DNA of 64,000 bases, taken from assembly GCF_029854705.2 (NCBI RefSeq), contig NZ_CP139035.1, positions 3,162,001-3,226,000 of the forward strand. Direction: 5' to 3'. The position numbers and the translations under genes were made by a program. Shown piece by piece: positions 19,251 to 27,809 of the stretch (its first letter is position 1; each line of letters starts with the position of its first letter). The DNA comes from Akkermansia sp. N21116. Its GTDB lineage: Bacteria; Verrucomicrobiota; Verrucomicrobiia; Verrucomicrobiales; Akkermansiaceae. Under the pieces are notes generated by a model that was given only the letters and a program-made list of their open reading frames with translations, did not search any database and was not told the origin of the DNA.

Positions 19251-19543
19251 ATTGGAAGAGATCTGATCAGTAGGTTGTGAAAGAGGGGGAAAATGAATTC
19301 AGTGCCCAGTATCTTAGCAATTCCCCGAATGGAGACAACAAAAATCCGCACAATCGCTTTTTTTCTGAATCAAGCGGTCACAATGAATGGAAAAAGCCGG
19401 TAGACAATCAAGAGATCCAGGAGAGAGTTCCCTTCCATTTTTTTGAAAAGAATAAGTCATTTTGCCCAATTTCACGAAAGATCCTTCCATTCCCGATCGT
19501 TTTATGTTATGAGACCCGCTCACACATATTCTAATAGCCAACT
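19251..19543 (+). promoter_or_regulatory. Divergent promoter region between the giant autotransporter and GH109 genes
   Basis: A 293-base non-coding gap between two divergent genes, so both promoters must lie here. The half next to GH109 is AT-rich. I see no convincing operator palindrome, riboswitch or small gene. Confidence 0.5.
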
Positions 19544-21004
19544 ATGGATACATCTTCATCTCGCCGTCGATTCCTCCAGACTCTCGGTCTGGCATCAGGA
19601 GCCATTGCCGCAGGAGGCCTCATCACTCCTGCAAGAGCCCAGGAATCCGCCGCCGGCCAAATCGTTGTCCCCAATCCCGACATGATCGGGCCCTCCACCG
19701 ATTGGACACCCCGTCCCGCCGGTTCCAAATATATGGGAGGCTTCCGCGCTCCCAAGCTTGACGTCGTCAAGGTAGCCTTCGTCGGCGTTGGCGAACGCGG
19801 TTCAATGCACGTCAGCCAAATGTGCTCGATCGAAGGAGCCGAAGTCGTCGGCATTTGCGACCTTTACGAAGCCCGTTGCGAACACAACGCAGCCACCGTT
19901 GAAAAGAAGACCGGCAAACGCCCCCCCATCTTCTGCAAAGGCGACCAGGACTACCTCCGCATGTTCAAGGAAGTCAAGCCGGATGCCGTCATCATCTGCC
20001 CCAGCTGGGAATGGCACGCCCGCATCACCTGCGACGCGATGAAGAACCACATCCACGCATTCACGGAAGTCCCCATCGCCATCAAGATGGACGAACTCTG
20101 GGACATCGTCAACACCTGCGAAGCCTGCCAGGTTCACTGCATGCAGATGGAAAACGTCAACTATGGGCGTGAAGAGCTCATGTTCCTCAACATGGTTCGC
20201 CAAGGCGTCATCGGCGACCTTCTGCACGGCGAAGCCGCCTACATCCATGAACTCCGCGGACAAATGTATCAGGACACCCCCGGTAAAGGCAATGCCGGCA
20301 CCGGTTCATGGAGAACCTACCACTACGCCGAACACAATGGCAACCTGTACCCGACACACGGTCTCGGTCCCGTTGCCCAGTACATGAACCTCGCGCGTAC
20401 GGATGATAACTTCGGCCGCCTCGTCTCCTTCTCAAGCCCCTCCATCGGACGCGCCCTGTTCGCCAAGAAGAACTTCCCCGCCGACCACAAGTGGAACAAG
20501 CTCGACTTCAAGGGCGGCGACATGAACACATCCATCATCAAGACCACGATGGGACGCACTATCCTCGTGGAATGGGATGAAACCAGTCCGCGCCCCTACT
20601 CCCGCATGAACCTCATCCAGGGCGTCCTGGGTACGCTTGCCGGATTCCCGACCCGCGTAGCCGGTGAAAAACTGGGGAACGGCAACTACCATGCATGGAT
20701 CGAAGGCAACGAAGCCCTTGCTCCGATTTACGAAAAATACGATCACCCCCTCTGGAAGCGCCTCGGCGACCTCGCCAAAAAAATGGGCGGACACGGCGGC
20801 ATGGATTTCATCATGCTCTACCGCATGATCGAATGCCTCCGCAAGGGTGAACCCATGGATCAAAACGTCTACGAAGGCGCCTTCTGGTCTGCCGTAACCC
20901 CGCTTTCCGAAACCTCCGTTGCCCAAGGCGGCATGCCGCAGGTCTTCCCGGATTTCACCCGCGGCGACTGGAAGACGACCGCCCCCCTCGGCATCGTTCA
21001 ATAA
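19544..21004 (+). CDS. GH109-type glycosidase (alpha-N-acetylgalactosaminidase-like, Gfo/Idh/MocA fold), Tat-exported
   Basis: A 486-residue protein with a twin-arginine signal (SRRRFLQTLGLASGAIAAGG) in its first 30 residues. The NAD-binding Rossmann domain carries VGVGERGSMH and CDLYEARC. The family-typical stretches NVNYGREELMFLNMVRQGV, YIHELRGQM, GTGSWRTYHY and LYPTHGLGPVAQYMN match GH109 enzymes, which use tightly bound NAD+ in an oxidation-elimination mechanism to remove terminal alpha-GalNAc from glycans such as mucin O-glycans or blood group A. EVPIAI stands where ordinary Gfo/Idh proteins have EKP. A terminator follows at 21048. The fit to the family is good; exact sugar specificity is inferred. 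Confidence 0.88.
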   Translation: MDTSSSRRRFLQTLGLASGAIAAGGLITPARAQESAAGQIVVPNPDMIGPSTDWTPRPAGSKYMGGFRAPKLDVVKVAFVGVGERGSMHVSQMCSIEGAEVVGICDLYEARCEHNAATVEKKTGKRPPIFCKGDQDYLRMFKEVKPDAVIICPSWEWHARITCDAMKNHIHAFTEVPIAIKMDELWDIVNTCEACQVHCMQMENVNYGREELMFLNMVRQGVIGDLLHGEAAYIHELRGQMYQDTPGKGNAGTGSWRTYHYAEHNGNLYPTHGLGPVAQYMNLARTDDNFGRLVSFSSPSIGRALFAKKNFPADHKWNKLDFKGGDMNTSIIKTTMGRTILVEWDETSPRPYSRMNLIQGVLGTLAGFPTRVAGEKLGNGNYHAWIEGNEALAPIYEKYDHPLWKRLGDLAKKMGGHGGMDFIMLYRMIECLRKGEPMDQNVYEGAFWSAVTPLSETSVAQGGMPQVFPDFTRGDWKTTAPLGIVQ

Positions 21005-21047
21005 TCTCACCCGGGAAGGTTTCCCTTCTCCTGAAAGAAATTCATCC

Positions 21048-21083
21048 AAGGGTTGTCCCGTCTCATGCGGGGCAACCCTTTTT
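21048..21083 (+). terminator. Terminator of the GH109 gene
   Basis: AAGGGTTGTCCCG pairs with CGGGGCAACCCTT across a 6-7 base loop, followed by a T run. It starts about 44 bases after the stop codon. Confidence 0.9.
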
Positions 21084-21162
21084 CATATTCTCTTCCAGAA
21101 ACGAGAGTACTCCGGAAGGGAAACTTATATTGATCTTCCGTTTGTAAAAAATCCGACCCTCC

Positions 21163-21291
21163 GTCAAAATGAAGTTGATTTGGCGCAGAGCCTATGGATA
21201 CCGGAACTCTGCCAATATTGTACCACGCACTCGTTGAATGTTCGAGTTGCATCCTCCAAATTACAGTTCCCATCCATTTTGACGTTGAGCC
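21163..21291 (+). mobile_element. ISL3-family transposase remnant, copy 1 (C-terminal fragment plus right end)
   Basis: In-frame translation from 21163 gives VKMKLIWRRAYGYRN, the conserved C-terminal signature of ISL3-family (DDE) transposases. A frame change follows, then VECSSCILQITVPIHFDVE, which closely matches the translation of the copy at 24729. The DNA ends with CAGTTCCCATCCATTTTGACGTTGAGCC-like sequence, shared with copy 2 and probably the right inverted repeat of the element. Only about 130 bases remain. Confidence 0.7.
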
Positions 21292-21477
21292 ATATGGCTC
21301 CTGAATTCAGGCAACGAGAAAAAGACGGAACCGTACGTCTCTGAACGATTATCGTTCTCTCGATCGACAAAAACAGAGAGAAACACACTATCTCTAGAGT
21401 CTGTTCATCAGTATGTTAGCACTATTACGACAAGATTCATCAAATAGTCAAAAATAGAAATTGCTATCTATTTGCTA
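21292..21477. other. AT-rich non-coding leader region
   Basis: AT-rich sequence between the IS remnant and the left inverted repeat. A short hairpin CTCTCGATCGACAAAAACAGAGAG is present near 21357, but I see no gene. Confidence 0.4.
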
Positions 21478-21492
21478 CGGATTTCAAAACCG
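21478..21492. repeat. Left half of a 15-bp perfect inverted repeat (possible recombinase site)
   Basis: CGGATTTCAAAACCG. It matches, in opposite orientation, the sequence at 21634-21648, with 141 bases between them. Both show CGG/CCG arms around the same asymmetric 9-base centre ATTTCAAAA, as expected of tyrosine-recombinase core sites. Confidence 0.6.
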
Positions 21493-21592
21493 TGCACAAG
21501 TATTTTTTTTCTCGTTAATATCTTTTTTATTATCAGTTGCGATTCGGCTCCAGTCACGAATCCTAAAGCGGTACATCCATAGAGTCCGCGCA

Positions 21593-21621
21593 TTGTAATA
21601 TCACTAACAATAAGCTAATTA
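21593..21621 (+). promoter_or_regulatory. Candidate promoter inside the inverted-repeat segment
   Basis: TTGTAA at 21593, a 17-base spacer, and TAATTA at 21616 (part of TAATTATAG). It points at the autotransporter gene, whose ATG is 66 bases further on. It lies between the two inverted repeats, so inversion would turn it away from the gene. This is a sequence match by eye only. Confidence 0.4.
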
Positions 21622-21633
21622 TAGAAATTTTAG

Positions 21634-21648
21634 CGGTTTTGAAATCCG
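21634..21648. repeat. Right half of the 15-bp inverted repeat
   Basis: CGGTTTTGAAATCCG, the exact reverse complement of 21478-21492. It sits inside a longer palindrome, TTAGCGG-TTTTGAAAT-CCGCTAA (21630-21652), that is 7-bp arms around a 9-base centre. It ends 38 bases before the autotransporter ATG. Confidence 0.6.
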
Positions 21649-21686
21649 CTAATTCTCCATTACCCATAAACAACAAATATGTCCCA

Positions 21687-24455
21687 ATGAACATTAAATA
21701 TCTACCTCTCCTTGCCTGTGCTCCTTTTGCATACATCTCCGATGCGCAAGAGGTCATTGATTCTCTTGAATCCTGGGCTAATGCCGTCAACAATAATAGC
21801 GGGTCCAACAGTTATATCCTGGCGACCAACCTCAAGACAACATCTTCAGTTTCACTCAACAACGGAGATCTTCTAATCGATCTTGAGGGCCATCAGATTA
21901 CTTTCGGAAAAACAGGAAGCTCGGTTTCCGACAAACTCCAATGGGGTATCCAAATCAAAGAGTCTTCTACGTTAACACTCATGAATGGAACTCTCCAAGG
22001 GAAGTATTACGATACCATTGGCAAGGGAATTGTCACCAACCACGGGAAAGCAACCTTGGATCGCGTCACTATTTCCGACAGTGTCGGAACAGGATACGGG
22101 CTGGCAATTTATAATTCCGACTCTTTTAGCTCTTCCATGCCGGAACTCACCCTCACCGACAGCGTCATTAAAAACAATACCATGATTTTTAAAGGAGGAA
22201 GAGGCTTTGGAGCCGGCCTGTACAATGGAGCATCCTCCGGAGGCAACCTCTTGGTACAGGGTGCTCTCGCCCATCTGGACAATGTCCAGTTTATCAACAA
22301 CCGCAATCACGGAGGATTTGGGGGCGCCATTGCCAACGGAAGCACATCTGATGTTGGAACACTTTACATCAAAAACAGCCTGTTCTGGGGCAATGACGCC
22401 GTAGAGGATATGGAATATCCCAATTCAAACGAGACTTCGGTGGGAGGAGGGGCCATAGCCAATATGGCCGGAACAGTCCAAATCATTGACTCGGACTTCT
22501 ACAGCAACCGTTCCGATCTAGGGGGAGCCATCATCAACCGACACATCCTGACCATACGAGCTGATCAGAAGGATGTGTTTTTCTCCAATAATACGATGCA
22601 CAGTCATTTTGGCGATGAACACAATGGAGCGGATTATATCGAAGGTCCCAACGATATTTATCTGAACTCCATCTTCAACTTTGAAGAAATACCGTCTAAT
22701 CTACATGGATATTTGAACCACAATTACCTGGAAGCCAAGGAAGGACGTACCATCTACTTTGGTGGGGGCATTCGCGGCCTCAACATTAGGAAATCAGAAG
22801 ATGGCACATACTACGAATCCGTATCCTCCCGCGACAACGTTGTCTGGATCAACAAGGATGGAGAAAATGGAGAAAAATATGCCGGAGCTATTTATTTCGC
22901 GAAAACCGCGATTGTCCAATCCGTCAATATCACATTATACAACGGGACCATGAGCGTCGAAGACGGCGACGTATTCTACAGCGACCGCGATCGATTCGAT
23001 CCCATACGAGACCGGACCCACCTGCGTCACCGTAACAACTTTTCCCTCCAGGGGGGGAAACTGGATCTCTCCCGTCTATTGACCGGAACCTTCTCCATTG
23101 AGAACCTGCTCCTCACCCGGGGAAGCGTCCAATTCGCCACCATGCGCGAACATCCTCTCCAATCCCTGATCATTGGAACTTCCGGCTGGAGTGCCGGCAA
23201 TCCGGAAACCATTACGTTCGCAGTCGACTGCCTGGGCGATTACAATAAAAAGTACGACTATACGCTGCTGGACTACGTGAACGAGAACCTTACGGATGAT
23301 GACCTCCGGCATTTTGAACTGCAGGTCGACCACTATGGAGAAGGCTGGGCATTGCGCGTTGTCGATGGGGATCTCGTCATTCACTGGGAAGGTGATGATG
23401 AAGGAACATGTCCGCCTTGCGATTTGCCGCATTATCCCGAATGCCCCGAAGTCCCCACATCTCCAGAATCTTCCATATGTCCGGGGTTGCCTGAAATCAC
23501 CTCCGAACGTAAAGGAGAACTTGTCGAAAATTCTCTCTGGGGGCTTGATACGAACCTGAACGCCATGGGGAACGGAGCCTTGGAGCAGATGAATCCCTAC
23601 CGCATGGTCGCCGGTCCCTGCCGCAACTTGTGGGTTCAGGGTATCGGAGACTTTGCCAATCAGAAATCCCGTGGAGGAATTGACGGATTTGATTACGCGG
23701 GCGGCGGATATGCCGCCGGCATGGATGGACGCTTGTGCGGCAACGCCGGATTCCTGGGTGTCGCCATAGGGCAAATCTGGGGAACAATGCAAAGCCGGGA
23801 CTATGCCTCGCAAATCGACCAGGACACGATCATGGGAACCGTCTATTGGGGTAACATATTGAAAGCCACCGAGGATCGAGCCTGGCTTCTCAAAGGAGCC
23901 CTGACATTCGGCCAGTCGGAAAACCACCTGAGCGCCTACCACTCGGACGGTTCGTCCAGTACGGGTAAATGGGACAACAACGGCTGGCTGTTGCAGATGG
24001 AGGCCTCCTACCGTTTGAAAATAGATGAAACATGGACATGGGCTCCCTTTGCCGGACTGGAATATGCGGAAGGCAAACGCGACGCCTTCCGGACGAGAGG
24101 AAACAATACTCCCGATGCCATCTACGAAAAATCCCGTTTGCAGAAGTTGACCGTACCTGTCGGGATACAGATAGACAGACTCGGTTCGCTTTGGGAAAAG
24201 CCTTGGATGAATACTCTGAAGCTATCCTACGCCTTCGATGTCTCCCGCTCCAATCCGGATTCACTCGCGACGATGGAAGGCTTCCGACCGTGGAAGGTCG
24301 GCAGTGCGGACCCGTCCCGCCATGCTTTCCGTGCGGATTTCAACACCATGCTTGATCTAAACGACAAGTGGCGTGTATTTGCCGGATATCTTCTGGAAGT
24401 CAGGGGATCGGGCGTATACCACCAGATCAACGCCGGAGTCAGCCTTGGCTTTTGA
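21687..24455 (+). CDS. Autotransporter with GGAI-type (Pmp-like) passenger repeats
   Basis: A 922-residue secreted protein. The first 20 or so residues (MNIKYLPLLACAPFAYISDAQ) form a signal peptide. The ATG at 21687 is chosen over an in-frame TTG at 21639, which lies inside the right inverted repeat. The passenger has short repeats ending GGAI or GGAL (GGFGGAIANGS, GGGAIANMAG, LGGAIINRH) and NNxx segments, like chlamydial polymorphic outer membrane proteins and other right-handed beta-helices. A Cys/Pro-rich linker (CPPCDLPHYPECPEVP) near residue 575 separates it from a C-terminal beta-barrel of about 280 residues that ends in GVSLGF. No catalytic motif is visible. It is probably a surface adhesin or immune-variable protein. 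Confidence 0.88.
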   Translation: MNIKYLPLLACAPFAYISDAQEVIDSLESWANAVNNNSGSNSYILATNLKTTSSVSLNNGDLLIDLEGHQITFGKTGSSVSDKLQWGIQIKESSTLTLMNGTLQGKYYDTIGKGIVTNHGKATLDRVTISDSVGTGYGLAIYNSDSFSSSMPELTLTDSVIKNNTMIFKGGRGFGAGLYNGASSGGNLLVQGALAHLDNVQFINNRNHGGFGGAIANGSTSDVGTLYIKNSLFWGNDAVEDMEYPNSNETSVGGGAIANMAGTVQIIDSDFYSNRSDLGGAIINRHILTIRADQKDVFFSNNTMHSHFGDEHNGADYIEGPNDIYLNSIFNFEEIPSNLHGYLNHNYLEAKEGRTIYFGGGIRGLNIRKSEDGTYYESVSSRDNVVWINKDGENGEKYAGAIYFAKTAIVQSVNITLYNGTMSVEDGDVFYSDRDRFDPIRDRTHLRHRNNFSLQGGKLDLSRLLTGTFSIENLLLTRGSVQFATMREHPLQSLIIGTSGWSAGNPETITFAVDCLGDYNKKYDYTLLDYVNENLTDDDLRHFELQVDHYGEGWALRVVDGDLVIHWEGDDEGTCPPCDLPHYPECPEVPTSPESSICPGLPEITSERKGELVENSLWGLDTNLNAMGNGALEQMNPYRMVAGPCRNLWVQGIGDFANQKSRGGIDGFDYAGGGYAAGMDGRLCGNAGFLGVAIGQIWGTMQSRDYASQIDQDTIMGTVYWGNILKATEDRAWLLKGALTFGQSENHLSAYHSDGSSSTGKWDNNGWLLQMEASYRLKIDETWTWAPFAGLEYAEGKRDAFRTRGNNTPDAIYEKSRLQKLTVPVGIQIDRLGSLWEKPWMNTLKLSYAFDVSRSNPDSLATMEGFRPWKVGSADPSRHAFRADFNTMLDLNDKWRVFAGYLLEVRGSGVYHQINAGVSLGF

Positions 24456-24510
24456 GAAGACAGGCAGCGATTCGAATAGATAATATCACTCATTCTTTAC
24501 AATCACGTTT

Positions 24511-24636
24511 ATGAAAACAACAATCATTCTTGTTCTTTCCGTTTTCGCGGCCGGCATTCTATCATCCTGCTGCTGCGAGGATCAAAATGCCCCGGCCTCA
24601 GTTCCTCCTCCGGTAGTGATTCAGTCCAAGAAGTAA
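24511..24636 (+). CDS. Small cysteine-rich lipoprotein (41 residues)
   Basis: The frame starts at ATG 24511, 55 bases after the autotransporter stop, and ends TAA 24634-24636. It encodes MKTTIILVLSVFAAGILSSC followed by CCEDQNAPASVPPPVVIQSKK. The basic start, hydrophobic helix and LSSC lipobox (C20) make a textbook lipoprotein signal, and the mature peptide is only 22 residues with three adjacent cysteines and a Pro-rich tail. It is followed by a clean terminator at 24667, which supports it as a real last gene of the autotransporter unit. Function unknown; it resembles small entericidin-like lipoproteins in size and form only. Confidence 0.7.
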   Translation: MKTTIILVLSVFAAGILSSCCCEDQNAPASVPPPVVIQSKK

Positions 24637-24666
24637 TCTTCTCCCCTCATTAAGACTGAATTCTCA

Positions 24667-24700
24667 AACCACACCCGGTATTGTCCGGGCGTGGTTTTTT
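24667..24700 (+). terminator. Terminator after the autotransporter-lipoprotein unit
   Basis: AACCACACCCGG pairs with CCGGGCGTGGTT (one mismatch) around TATTGT and runs into TTTT. It begins about 30 bases after the lipoprotein stop. Confidence 0.9.
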
Positions 24701-24728
24701 AACAGAGCATAAGATATAACTCTTTGTC

Positions 24729-24832
24729 AAAATGAGTAGAGATGAACTTAACTATCGTCTCTTAATACTCGTTGCATACTCAGGCTATATTCTCAAAATA
24801 ACAGTTCCCACTCATTTTAACGTTGACCCGTT
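24729..24832 (+). mobile_element. ISL3-family transposase remnant, copy 2 (extreme C-terminus and right end)
   Basis: Translation from 24729 includes ELNYRLLILVAYSGYILKIT and then VPTHFNVD. It matches the copy 1 tail (ITVPIHFDVE) and the ISL3 pattern NYRLRIL that follows RRAYGYRNF. The DNA end CAGTTCCCACTCATTTTAACGTTGACC corresponds to the copy 1 end. It abuts the 3' end of khpA. Confidence 0.65.
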
Positions 24833-25129
24833 TTACCCCTGCTGGCCGGCAGCTTCCGCCGCGGCTTCCTCATGGGAAAGCATGTGCACAATCACCTTGA
24901 GTCCGTTTTTCTCTCCGGCAGCTTTGGCCAATGAACGGATCGCCGAAGCAGTCATGCCGTTCCTGCCAATCAAGCGGGCAACGTCCGACTTCTCCAAAAT
25001 CAAGCGGAAACGGACAATATTACTGTCCGGTACCTCGGCCACGCGTAATTCCGCCATTTGCGGATTCTTGACAAACTGCATGGCAACCAATTGAAGATAC
25101 TGACGGATTTGGGCAACAGCGGGACTCAT
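24833..25129 (-). CDS. khpA: KH-domain RNA-binding protein (KhpA-like)
   Basis: A 98-residue protein with one KH domain. The RNA-binding loop is visible as RLIGRNGMTASAIRSLAKAAG (the GxxG element is GRNG), preceded by VRFRLILEKSDVA. KhpA proteins bind RNA with KhpB/EloR partners and affect cell division and translation in other bacteria. I chose the ATG at 25129 (MSPAVAQIRQYLQLV); the frame stays open 17 codons further. The C-terminal tail EEAAAEAAGQQG runs up to the border of an IS remnant, so the last few codons may have been altered by the insertion. Usual neighbours rpsP and rimM are absent. Confidence 0.82.
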   Translation of the reverse strand: MSPAVAQIRQYLQLVAMQFVKNPQMAELRVAEVPDSNIVRFRLILEKSDVARLIGRNGMTASAIRSLAKAAGEKNGLKVIVHMLSHEEAAAEAAGQQG

Positions 25130-25329
25130 AGCAATACAAACAAAGGGTTCAACAACAGTTTCATTATAGAAATATCCCACCCTTTGGCAACTTCCTTTTT
25201 ACCGGTTCCAAACCTATCGCCGCTTCACCAACCAAAACGGTTCCTAATAGACCCCCAATATTCTCTTGTAAGAATTTTCCTCCCCGAAACGTACCAAATA
25301 AGTACGCAACCAATTTTCAGCGTAAAATC

Positions 25330-26817
25330 ATGAAAACGAACATATCAAGACGACACTTCCTCAGTACGGGGAGCAAGGCGGCCGTGGGACTCTCGGTTAT
25401 CCCGACCATATTGGGTACAAGTTTCGGGGCAGAAGCGGAAAATGTTTCCAAATCACCCAATGAGAAACTAAACATCATTGCGATAGGTATCGGTGGTCGT
25501 GGATCAGCAGTTATCCGCGGATTGGAAAGCCAGAACATCATTGGTCTGTGTGATGTTGACAAAAAATACAGTAACCATGTCTTCAAGCGTTATCCTAAAG
25601 CAAAACAATACTGCGATTACCGGAAAATGTATGAAGAACTCGGTAACGAGGCAGATGCGGTAGTCATCGCAACACCAGACCACACCCATGCTATCATGGC
25701 TGCAGAAGCCATCACCATGGGTAAACACGTCTATTGTGAAAAGCCATTGACTCACAGTGTTTATGAATCCAGATTACTCACCAAACTAGCCGCAAAATAC
25801 AAAGTAGCTACTCAAATGGGTAACCAAGGAGCTTCCGGTCCGGGTGTCCGTAAAATATGTGAATGGATTTGGAACGGAGAAATCGGTGAAATTCGCAAAG
25901 TGGAAGCCTTTACCGACAGACCCATTTGGCCTCAGGGATTAAATCGTCCCGCAGGAGGTTCCCCTGTACCGGACACTTTAAACTGGGATTTATTCCTCGG
26001 TCCGGCACCGTACAGAGATTATGCTCCGGTATACACTCCGTGGAACTGGCGCGGATGGTGGGATTTCGGGACAGGTGCTTTGGGAGACATGGCCTGTCAC
26101 ATTCTACACCCTGTCTTCAAAGCTCTTCATCTGGGTTACCCCACCAAAGTTCAAGGAAGTTCCACGTTGTTACTAACGGACTGTGCGCCTCAGGCACAAA
26201 CTGTCCGGTTCATTTTCCCGTCTCGTGACAATTTATCCAAAGTCAGCATGCCGGAAGTCGAAGTTGTCTGGTATGACGGTGGACTTAGGCCGTCCCTGCC
26301 CGAAGGATTTCCCTCGGGCAAAGATCTCAACGATGGTGGTGGATGTGTCATCTTTCACGGAACGAAAGATACATTGATTTGCGGATGTTACGGCAAAGAT
26401 CCGTGGTTATTATCGGGCAGAGTTCCCCATGTTCCTAAGGGTCTGAGAGAAGTCACCACTTCTCATGAAATGGACTGGGTTCGAGCTTGTAAGGAAAGTG
26501 CTTCAAACCGGACGGAAACGGCTTCACCCTTCTCGGAAGCCGGGCCTCTCAACGAAATGGTCGTCATGGGTGTTCTCGCTATACGTCTCCAGGCCCTCAA
26601 TCAGGAATTACACTGGGACGGCGAAAACATGAAATTCACCAACATCCCTACCGATGCAAAAATCAGGACGGTTATCGAAGACGGTTTCCAGATCAAAGAT
26701 GGTCACCCGACTTTTTCGAAAAAATGGACGGATCCTGTCAATGCCATCGCATTTGCCAACGAATTGATCAAGCACACCTATCGTGACGGATGGAAACTTC
26801 CGGAAATGCCACACTAA
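25330..26817 (+). CDS. Tat-exported Gfo/Idh/MocA-family oxidoreductase
   Basis: A 495-residue protein with a twin-arginine signal (SRRHFLSTGSKAAVGLSVIP) and a Rossmann domain (IAIGIGGRGSAVIRG). It carries the family motif CEKPLTHS near residue 139, and PWNWRGWWDFGTGALGDMACH in the C-terminal domain. Members oxidise or reduce sugars with NAD(H), including C3 oxidation of glycosides. It heads a three-gene cassette with a DUF1080 protein and a sugar isomerase/epimerase, a grouping known from 3-keto-glycoside pathways. Sequence here is visibly AT-richer than the flanks. Unlike the GH109 gene it keeps EKP. Reaction is inferred from family and context. Confidence 0.85.
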   Translation: MKTNISRRHFLSTGSKAAVGLSVIPTILGTSFGAEAENVSKSPNEKLNIIAIGIGGRGSAVIRGLESQNIIGLCDVDKKYSNHVFKRYPKAKQYCDYRKMYEELGNEADAVVIATPDHTHAIMAAEAITMGKHVYCEKPLTHSVYESRLLTKLAAKYKVATQMGNQGASGPGVRKICEWIWNGEIGEIRKVEAFTDRPIWPQGLNRPAGGSPVPDTLNWDLFLGPAPYRDYAPVYTPWNWRGWWDFGTGALGDMACHILHPVFKALHLGYPTKVQGSSTLLLTDCAPQAQTVRFIFPSRDNLSKVSMPEVEVVWYDGGLRPSLPEGFPSGKDLNDGGGCVIFHGTKDTLICGCYGKDPWLLSGRVPHVPKGLREVTTSHEMDWVRACKESASNRTETASPFSEAGPLNEMVVMGVLAIRLQALNQELHWDGENMKFTNIPTDAKIRTVIEDGFQIKDGHPTFSKKWTDPVNAIAFANELIKHTYRDGWKLPEMPH

Positions 26818-26866
26818 GTGCATGATTAAAAAACATTGAAACACAACAATATCATCTATTATTGAA

Positions 26867-27727
26867 ATGAAATACATCATCCCAGTATTGAGCAGTTGTC
26901 TGACATTAGGCTCACTGTTAAACGCTAAAGAAGCCTCTGTCAAAACGGTCAACACAGAAGACAATCAAACTATTGAATATAAGGAATTGGAAAAGCCTTC
27001 CGTCGATTTAAGTCAATTTGCCAAAGATGAGGACGGATACATCCACATCTTTGACGGGAAGACACTCAAAGGTTGGAGAGGATACGGAAAAGATGCCGTT
27101 CCCAGCAAGTGGACCATTGACAACGGAGCCATCAAATTCAACGGTACGGGAGGAGGAGAAGCCCAAACCAAAGAAGGCGGAGACCTTATTTTTGCCCATA
27201 AATTCAAGAATTTCGAACTTGAATTGGAATGGAAAGTTTCCAAGGGAGGCAATTCTGGAATTTTCTATCTGGCAAGAGAAATTCAATCCAAGGACACCAA
27301 AACCAACACATGGAGAATGGAACCCATTTACATTTCTTCCCCAGAAGCACAGGTTTTGGATAATGATAATCACCCGGATGCAAGACTAGGCAAGAAAGGC
27401 AACAGAAAGTCGATGTCGCTTTACGACATGATTCCCGCCAATCCTCAGAATGCCAAGCCTTCCGGAGAATGGAACAAGGCCAAAATCCTTGTATACAAAG
27501 GAACAGTTGTCCACTCCCAGAACGACGAAAATGTCCTAGAATATCACCTTTGGACTCAACAATGGACAGACATGTTGCAGGCCAGCAAGTTCAGCAAGTC
27601 GAAATGGCCGTTGGCTTTTGAATTGTTAAACAATTGCGGGGGAGAGACCAAAGAAGGCTACATCGGCCTCCAAGACCATGGAGACGATGTCTGGTACAGA
27701 AACATCAAGATCAAAGTCCTCGACTAA
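26867..27727 (+). CDS. DUF1080 (3-keto-disaccharide hydrolase/lyase-like) exported protein
   Basis: A 286-residue protein with a signal peptide (MKYIIPVLSSCLTLGSLLNA) and one DUF1080 jelly-roll domain (about 60-285). Typical family strings are IFDGKTLKGWRGYG, GGDLIFAHKFKNFELELEWK, KGGNSGIFYLA and EAQVLDNDNHPDA, and it ends in GYIGLQDHGDDVWYRNIKIK. DUF1080 proteins act on 3-keto-glycosides, cleaving the glycosidic bond by elimination or hydrolysis. It lies 49 bases after the oxidoreductase and before a hairpin at 27754. It is probably periplasmic. Confidence 0.85.
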   Translation: MKYIIPVLSSCLTLGSLLNAKEASVKTVNTEDNQTIEYKELEKPSVDLSQFAKDEDGYIHIFDGKTLKGWRGYGKDAVPSKWTIDNGAIKFNGTGGGEAQTKEGGDLIFAHKFKNFELELEWKVSKGGNSGIFYLAREIQSKDTKTNTWRMEPIYISSPEAQVLDNDNHPDARLGKKGNRKSMSLYDMIPANPQNAKPSGEWNKAKILVYKGTVVHSQNDENVLEYHLWTQQWTDMLQASKFSKSKWPLAFELLNNCGGETKEGYIGLQDHGDDVWYRNIKIKVLD

Positions 27728-27753
27728 GATTCGGCATTCACTCTAACAACCAT

Positions 27754-27787
27754 GGCCTGTGTTCCGTTTTGACTACGAACACAGGCC
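27754..27787 (+). terminator. Hairpin after the DUF1080 gene
   Basis: GGCCTGTGTTC pairs perfectly with GAACACAGGCC around a 12-base loop. The following T run is weak (ATTTATG), so it may be a partial terminator or an mRNA-stabilising element between two cassette genes. Confidence 0.6.
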
Positions 27788-27809
27788 ATTTATGCACTTT
27801 CGTCAAAAA

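Noticed and set aside
24732-25094. Plus-strand open frame of 120 codons over the khpA region
   Set aside because: Its first 35 codons are the ISL3 remnant and the rest is antisense to khpA.
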